Source: an uncultured Clostridia bacterium (GTDB lineage Bacteria > Bacillota > Clostridia > Oscillospirales > Acutalibacteraceae). Taken from it: a stretch of 10,002 nucleotides of DNA. Below are positions 6,664-10,002 of the stretch, piece by piece. Under the pieces are notes generated by a model. That model was not told where the DNA came from, did not search any database, and worked only from the letters and a program-made list of their open reading frames with translations. A program made the position numbers and the translations under genes. Positions within the stretch are counted from its first letter, which is position 1; each line of letters opens with the position of its first letter. Location: positions 1-10,002 of the forward strand of contig CANQGN010000044.1 in assembly GCA_947623215.1 (NCBI GenBank), in the 5' to 3' direction.

Positions 6664-6902
6664 GGCAATGCAATCAGGGTTCAATGCGCCGGAAGCGGCG
6701 CGATTTTTTGTAAGGCTTTGTAGTAAACCTTGCAAAGAAAAAAATCGCGCACGCGGTAGGTCGAAGATTTTTGGGGAGAGCGCCCGTCGATAGCGTGGGG
6801 GCGTGCGCTTACAGCCGTACTTTGTGTACGGCAAAAGCGGGGGGCGCAGCAGATGCGGCGGGCACTCCCCCAAAAACGCGTTGAACCCTGACTTGCATTG
6901 CC
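6664..6902. repeat. Foldback intergenic element with terminal inverted repeats (MITE-like)
   Basis: The ends are near-perfect inverted repeats: 6664-6688 and the complement of 6877-6902 differ by one inserted base and one substitution. Inside are a 12-bp stem GCGCGATTTTTT/AAAAAATCGCGC (6698-6709 with 6739-6750) with further pairing in its loop, a second stem (TTTTTGGGGAG 6768-6778 with CTCCCCCAAAAA 6865-6876, then GCCCG 6782-6786 with CGGGC 6859-6863), and a central hairpin GCCGTAC/GTACGGC (6814-6820, 6826-6832). The whole segment can fold back on itself. No transposase and no clear target-site duplication are seen, and frames within it look non-coding. It lies between a terminator and a promoter, so it interrupts no gene. 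The structure is seen; mobility and copy number are inferred. The left boundary could lie further upstream. Confidence 0.7.
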
Positions 6903-6928
6903 CAAACAAATTTCCAGTAAAAGACCGC

Positions 6929-6957
6929 TTGCACAAAGCCGCTTTGGCGAATACACT
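6929..6957 (+). promoter_or_regulatory. Probable promoter of the MecA-like gene
   Basis: TTGCAC (6929-6934), 17-bp spacer, TACACT (6952-6957); the start is expected near 6964, about 33 nt before ATG6997. It begins 27 bp after the right end of the foldback element. Confidence 0.5.
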
Positions 6958-6996
6958 GGTAGTGGAATAGAGGAAATGCGAGAAGGAGGTGCGGCA

Positions 6997-7536
6997 ATGA
7001 CCCTGGAACGCCAGCCGGACGACAGCCTGCGGGTGGAGCTTTCGGCCGCAGAATTACAGCATTTTGAGCTGACCTACGCCACGGTGCAGTATGAGAACCG
7101 CCAAACCCGCCGTATGCTGCGGGCGGTGCTGCAAAACGCCGGGTCGCTCACCGGCTTTTCCGGCCGGGCGGGGCCGCTTACCATAGAGGTTTTTCCCGCG
7201 CCAAAGGGGGGCTGCGTGCTCTTTTTCAGCCACCGCCCCGCCGAAAAAAAGCGGGGGCGAGGGCGCCCCTCTCGGCTCTACGGCTTTGCGGGCAGCGAGG
7301 CCTTAATGGCCGCTATGGAAAGCCTGCCCCCCGGCGGGCGGGGGGTGGCAAGCGAGCTCTATGAACACGAGGGCCGCTACTACCTGGTCGCCCAGCAGCC
7401 GCTGCCGCTGCTCGAATACGCCGCCCCCATGGCCGCCACCCGGCTTACCCTTGCCCGGCTACGCGAGTACGGCCGCCTGCTTGCCGCCCCCAACGCGGTA
7501 GAGGCCCTTTGCCGGGCGATGAATCCGCAGCCTTAA
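6997..7536 (+). CDS. MecA-like adaptor protein (short form)
   Basis: The 179-residue product resembles MecA, the adaptor that delivers substrates to the ClpC-ClpP protease and activates ClpC. The N-terminal part (about 11-80) matches the MecA pattern: LSAAELQHFELTYATVQYEN, then TRRMLRAVLQNAGSLTGF and LTIEVFPAPKGGCVLFF. A basic linker (KKRGRGRPSR, 84-93) follows. The C-terminal part (about 94-179) has RLYGF, then an SELYEHEGRYYLV segment and a closing helix with LREYGRLL, as in the ClpC-binding domain. MecA proteins are usually around 200-240 residues, so this one has a shortened linker. ATG6997 has AAGGAGGTG at ideal spacing; the in-frame ATG6898 lies inside the foldback repeat and upstream of the predicted promoter. 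The gene is monocistronic. Assignment is from remembered family pattern and is likely rather than certain; the substrates are unknown. Confidence 0.7.
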   Translation: MTLERQPDDSLRVELSAAELQHFELTYATVQYENRQTRRMLRAVLQNAGSLTGFSGRAGPLTIEVFPAPKGGCVLFFSHRPAEKKRGRGRPSRLYGFAGSEALMAAMESLPPGGRGVASELYEHEGRYYLVAQQPLPLLEYAAPMAATRLTLARLREYGRLLAAPNAVEALCRAMNPQP

Positions 7537-7544
7537 GCAATACA

Positions 7545-7580
7545 AAAACAGACGGGCGCCGGAAGTCACCCGTCTGTTTT
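7545..7580. terminator. Bidirectional intrinsic terminator between the mecA-like and permease genes
   Basis: AAAACAGACGGG (7545-7556) is the exact complement of CCCGTCTGTTTT (7569-7580), with a 12-nt loop. T-rich tails lie on both strands (GGTTTGTTTG on +, the complement of CAATACAAAAA on -), so it serves both converging genes. Confidence 0.88.
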
Positions 7581-7612
7581 GGTTTGTTTGCGAATTCCCT
7601 GCTGTGCGGCGC

Positions 7613-9001
7613 TTAGTGGGTGAGCAGGAACATGGCGAGGAAGAGCACGCAAATGACGTAGGTGCCGGCCGGAATCTCTTTCGCTTTGCCAGAGAAGAGC
7701 TTAATAAGCGTAAAGGAGAGCAGGCCCAAGCCGATGCCGTAGCTGATGTTGTAGGTAAAGGGCATCATGGCGGCGGTTAAAAAGGCCGGAACGGCAACCG
7801 AAGCGTCGTTCCAATCTACGTTTTTCAGGCTGCCAATCATCAGCACGCCCACGTAAATTAAAGCGGCGGCGGTGGCGCAGCCGGGTACCAGCTGGGCCAG
7901 CGGGCTTAAAAAGAGGGCCACAAAGAAGAGCAGCGCGGTTACCATAGAGGAAAGCCCGGTGCGGCCGCCCTCGGCCACGCCGGCGGAGGATTCTACAAAG
8001 GTGGTAACGGTAGAGGTACCGCAAATGGCGCCGGTGGTGGTGGCCACGGCGTCGGCCAGCATGGCTTTGTTCATGTTGGGAATATCGCCCTTTTCGTCCA
8101 GCATGTTGCCGCGGGCGCAGGCGCCGTACAGGGTGCCCATGGTGTCGAACATATCCACAATGCAAAAGGCCAGCGCGGTGGTAATAAAGGCCAGTACCAG
8201 GCTGGCGGTCGAGTTTTTGGCGAGGTAGGCGGTAAAGTCAAAGCCCTCGGTAAACACCTTGCCTACCGACTCGGTGCCGAACTCGCGAAAGGCCTCAAAG
8301 GGGTTCGAGAGGCTGAGGCCGGCGCTGAATTCCGCAACCGTGGCATAGCCCAGCACGTAGTAGAGCACCGCGCCGCCGATGATGCTGTACAAAATGGCGC
8401 CCCGCACCTTTTTGTACGAGAGCACGGTAATGGCAACCAGCGTTAAAAAGGCCACCAAAATGGGCATCACAGCCGCCCAGCTGAAGCCTTCGGAAAGCAG
8501 GTTAAAGGAGTGCAGGTTCACCAGCGTAGAATCGTCGTTGACCACCAGCCCCACGTTTTGCAGGCCCAAAAAGGCGATAAACAGGCCGATACCGGCGGGA
8601 ATGGCCGCCTTAACCGCCGCGGGAATGGCCTCAAAAATGAGCTTGCGCAGGCCGGTTACCGTAAGCAGAATAAACAGCAGGCCGTCTACCAGCACAAACA
8701 CCAGCGCGTTGGCGTAGGTAAAGCCCAGCCCCAGGCACACGGTGTAAACAAAAAAGGCGTTCAGCCCCATGCCGGAGGCCTGCGCCAGCGGCAAATTGGC
8801 AAGTAAGCCAATGAGCACGGTACCAATAATAGCCGAAAGGCCGGTGGCGATGTAAATCGCGCCGTAGCTTACGCCCAGGTCGGTAAACATGCCGGAGTTG
8901 ACCATTAAAATGTAGGCCATGGCCATGAAGGTGGTAATACCGGCAAAGATTTCGGTCTTTACGGTAGAACCTTTTTCGCGTACCTTAAAAAACTTCTCCA
9001 C
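7613..9001 (-). CDS. NCS2-family (AzgA/PbuG-type) purine permease
   Basis: This membrane protein probably imports adenine, guanine or hypoxanthine with protons. It starts MEKFFKVREKGSTVKTEIFAGITTFMAMAYIL, the usual beginning of the AzgA branch. It carries ASGMGLNAFF (75-84), the TM8 substrate-site segment DMFDTMGTL (283-291) and the following STVTTFVESSAGVAEGGRTGL block (ending at 350), within about 14 hydrophobic segments. GTG9001 is chosen (462 residues) because GGAGGG (9014-9009) is 7 bp upstream and relatives begin at this point. The in-frame ATG9025 would add 8 residues but has its GAGGG only 2 bases away. It is divergent from a phosphoribosyltransferase gene with which it shares a promoter region, fitting purine uptake followed by salvage. 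The family is certain; the exact substrate is not readable here. Confidence 0.93.
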   Translation of the reverse strand: MEKFFKVREKGSTVKTEIFAGITTFMAMAYILMVNSGMFTDLGVSYGAIYIATGLSAIIGTVLIGLLANLPLAQASGMGLNAFFVYTVCLGLGFTYANALVFVLVDGLLFILLTVTGLRKLIFEAIPAAVKAAIPAGIGLFIAFLGLQNVGLVVNDDSTLVNLHSFNLLSEGFSWAAVMPILVAFLTLVAITVLSYKKVRGAILYSIIGGAVLYYVLGYATVAEFSAGLSLSNPFEAFREFGTESVGKVFTEGFDFTAYLAKNSTASLVLAFITTALAFCIVDMFDTMGTLYGACARGNMLDEKGDIPNMNKAMLADAVATTTGAICGTSTVTTFVESSAGVAEGGRTGLSSMVTALLFFVALFLSPLAQLVPGCATAAALIYVGVLMIGSLKNVDWNDASVAVPAFLTAAMMPFTYNISYGIGLGLLSFTLIKLFSGKAKEIPAGTYVICVLFLAMFLLTH

Positions 9002-9159
9002 AAATTTTCCCTCCGTTTTTTTCATTTCCCTCGGGGCTGCGCGCCCCCGCCCGGCGCCCGGCGCCGACCGGCGAAAGGAACTGATTTTCCCGGCTTTTCC
9101 GGCAAACCGACAAAAAAGAACCTTCCGAACGCACAGATTTTCCGTCAGGATTCCATCCC
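9002..9159 (-). promoter_or_regulatory. Long GC-rich leader of the purine permease
   Basis: The predicted permease transcript has a leader of about 158 nt. It contains a tandem 7-bp repeat (CCCGGCG twice, around 9050-9064 on +), a hairpin GGGGC/GCCCC close to the start codon, and a direct repeat of GCCGG followed by A-rich bases. I do not recognise a riboswitch: the conserved loops of the purine aptamer are absent, and no hairpin with a following U-run is clear. Confidence 0.3.
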
Positions 9160-9165
9160 AATCTC

Positions 9166-9194
9166 ATCTTACCATGCTTTTTTTCAAAAGTCAA
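9166..9194 (-). promoter_or_regulatory. Sigma-A promoter of the purine permease gene
   Basis: On the - strand TTGACT (9194-9189), 17-bp spacer, TAAGAT (9171-9166) with an extended -10 TG. The start is expected near 9159. Its -35 abuts the -35 of the divergent promoter. Confidence 0.75.
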
Positions 9195-9202
9195 TTGACT
9201 TT
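9187..9202. promoter_or_regulatory. 16-bp palindrome formed by two abutting -35 boxes
   Basis: AAAGTCAATTGACTTT is a perfect palindrome containing the two divergent -35 hexamers back to back (9189-9194 and 9195-9200). It may simply result from two strong -35 boxes meeting, or serve as an operator for a dimeric repressor that would block both promoters. Confidence 0.6.
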
Positions 9203-9222
9203 CACAAAAAAAGTATTATGAT
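9195..9222 (+). promoter_or_regulatory. Sigma-A promoter of the phosphoribosyltransferase gene
   Basis: TTGACT (9195-9200), 16-bp spacer, TATGAT (9217-9222). The start is expected near 9229, leaving a leader of about 27 nt. Confidence 0.75.
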
Positions 9223-9255
9223 AGTACAGGAACCAATCTTAGGAGGGTAAAAACC

Positions 9256-9810
9256 ATGGAATACGCCATGACCATTGCGGGGCTGCCCCGGCGGCTGCCC
9301 CTTTGCCGGGTGAACGACGAGCTGTACATTGCCGCCTTTGTAATTTTCGGCGACCCGGCGCTCACCACCGCAGCGGCGGCGGCGCTGCTGCAAAAGGCCC
9401 CGCCTTACGACTACCTCATCACCGCCGAGGCAAAGGGCATTCCCTTAGCGCACGAAATGGCCCGGCTGCACGGCGACGAGCGCTACATTTTGGCCCGCAA
9501 GGCCACCAAGCTGTATATGCAAGAGGTGTTTGAGGTTTCGGTGCGCTCCATTACCACCGACCGCGAGCAGCACCTTTACCTTGACCGGGCAGACGCCGAC
9601 CGCATGGCGGGGCGGCGCATACTCATTGTAGACGACGTGATTTCTACCGGCGAGTCGCTGGCGGCCATAGAGGCGCTGGTGCAAAAGGCCGGGGGCAACG
9701 TTGTGGGCAAAATGGCCATTTTGGCAGAGGGAGAAGCGCGGGCGCGCGCCGACCTGACCTATTTGGAACCGCTGCCGCTCTTTCGGCCGGACGGTTCGCC
9801 CATAGATTAA
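9256..9810 (+). CDS. PRPP-dependent purine phosphoribosyltransferase (type I)
   Basis: The 184-residue product should join a purine base with PRPP to form the nucleotide plus pyrophosphate in the cytoplasm. The PRPP-binding signature is RILIVDDVISTGES (121-134), with two adjacent acidic residues (Asp126, Asp127) and the TG loop. Upstream are LITAEAKGIPLA (54-65), similar to the EASGI segment of xanthine phosphoribosyltransferase, and ARKATKLYM (80-88), similar to the RK-containing flexible loop of adenine and xanthine enzymes. The start has AGGAGGG 9 bp upstream. It diverges from the purine permease through abutting promoters and is followed 16 bp later by a small gene, so it probably leads an operon. 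PRTase fold and purine type are well supported; adenine versus xanthine/guanine specificity is not decided. Confidence 0.88.
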   Translation: MEYAMTIAGLPRRLPLCRVNDELYIAAFVIFGDPALTTAAAAALLQKAPPYDYLITAEAKGIPLAHEMARLHGDERYILARKATKLYMQEVFEVSVRSITTDREQHLYLDRADADRMAGRRILIVDDVISTGESLAAIEALVQKAGGNVVGKMAILAEGEARARADLTYLEPLPLFRPDGSPID

Positions 9811-9826
9811 AAAGGAGGGAACCGCC

Positions 9827-10002
9827 TTGGCGGAACAGGAATTTACGCTAACCTACTTAAACGAAGCGGGCGAACAGCAAACCGCGCGGTTTGTAACCGA
9901 GCGGGCGTTTGAGGCGGCGGGGCTGCGCTGCCTTGCCCTGCTGCCGGAGGGGGAGGAGGAGGACGTCTACCTTTTCGCCGCCGCCGAGCAGGGGGGCAAA
10001 AC
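9827..10002 (+). CDS. Small acidic protein, possibly DUF1292-like, 3' end outside the window
   Basis: The frame opens at TTG9827, 8 bp after AGGAGG (9813-9818), and remains open for 58 codons to the window edge. The product begins MAEQEFTLTYLNEAGEQQTARFV and continues with LRCLALLPEGEEEDVYLFAA. The layout (short beta-strand-like opening, a middle strand ending in LALLP, an acidic stretch, then VYLF) recalls DUF1292 proteins, small cytoplasmic proteins of unknown function common in Firmicutes, but the match is loose. It lies 16 bp after the phosphoribosyltransferase stop with no terminator, so the two are likely cotranscribed. It does not resemble a purine enzyme. Confidence 0.7.
   Translation, partial: MAEQEFTLTYLNEAGEQQTARFVTERAFEAAGLRCLALLPEGEEEDVYLFAAAEQGGK

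Noticed and set aside
6661..6956. Several overlapping open frames of about 80-90 codons on the - strand, plus an upstream-extended start at 6898 for the MecA-like gene
   Set aside because: They lie within the foldback element, have no ribosome binding sites at their starts and are low-complexity translations of inverted repeats. The extension of the MecA-like frame to 6898 would precede its predicted promoter.
9026..9159. Purine riboswitch upstream of the permease
   Set aside because: The conserved loop and junction sequences of the purine aptamer are not present.
1..10002. CRISPR arrays, tRNA or rRNA genes, phage or toxin-antitoxin and defence genes
   Set aside because: No direct-repeat arrays, cloverleaf-like sequences or matching protein motifs were seen on either strand.

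Overview
The window reads as chromosomal DNA from a GC-rich, low-copy-repeat member of the Clostridia, most likely Oscillospiraceae (Faecalibacterium/Gemmiger/Subdoligranulum-like). Three observations support this: an rsmG-noc pair, which in Firmicutes sits near the replication origin; the endospore-specific signalling gene spoIIR; and strong AGGAGG-type ribosome binding sites with sigma-A type promoters in a GC-rich background. The genus is inference; no rRNA or other taxonomic marker is present.

Layout. Bases 1-2395 (+ strand) hold the 3' part of rsmG (16S rRNA methyltransferase), noc (ParB-family nucleoid occlusion protein) and spoIIR (sporulation signal protein). A bidirectional terminator at 2428-2477 separates them from a convergent gene, a PII-type cation-pumping P-type ATPase at 2491-5154 (- strand). 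The ATPase is preceded by a sigma-A promoter, a yybP-ykoY (Mn2+-sensing) riboswitch and an intrinsic terminator that shares a strand with the aptamer P1 helix, so a complete metal-controlled transcription unit can be read from the sequence. Divergently, 5515-6570 (+) encodes a DUF3048/YerB-like lipoprotein with its own promoter, phased A-tracts upstream and a terminator downstream.

Bases 6664-6902 are a non-coding foldback element of about 239 bp with 25/26-bp terminal inverted repeats, resembling a MITE or dispersed intergenic repeat. It is followed by a promoter and a short MecA-like adaptor gene (6997-7536, +). A bidirectional terminator separates this from an AzgA-type NCS2 purine permease (7613-9001, -). 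The permease and a PRPP-dependent phosphoribosyltransferase (9256-9810, +) diverge from one compact control region in which the two -35 boxes abut to form a 16-bp palindrome, suggesting a co-regulated purine uptake/salvage pair. The window ends inside a small acidic protein gene (from 9827) directly downstream of the phosphoribosyltransferase.

The most noteworthy items are the Mn2+ riboswitch controlling a pump that retains both SERCA-type Ca2+ sites, the foldback element, the perfect anti-SD/SD inverted repeat in front of spoIIR, and the back-to-back purine promoters. I did not find a wholly new multi-gene system.
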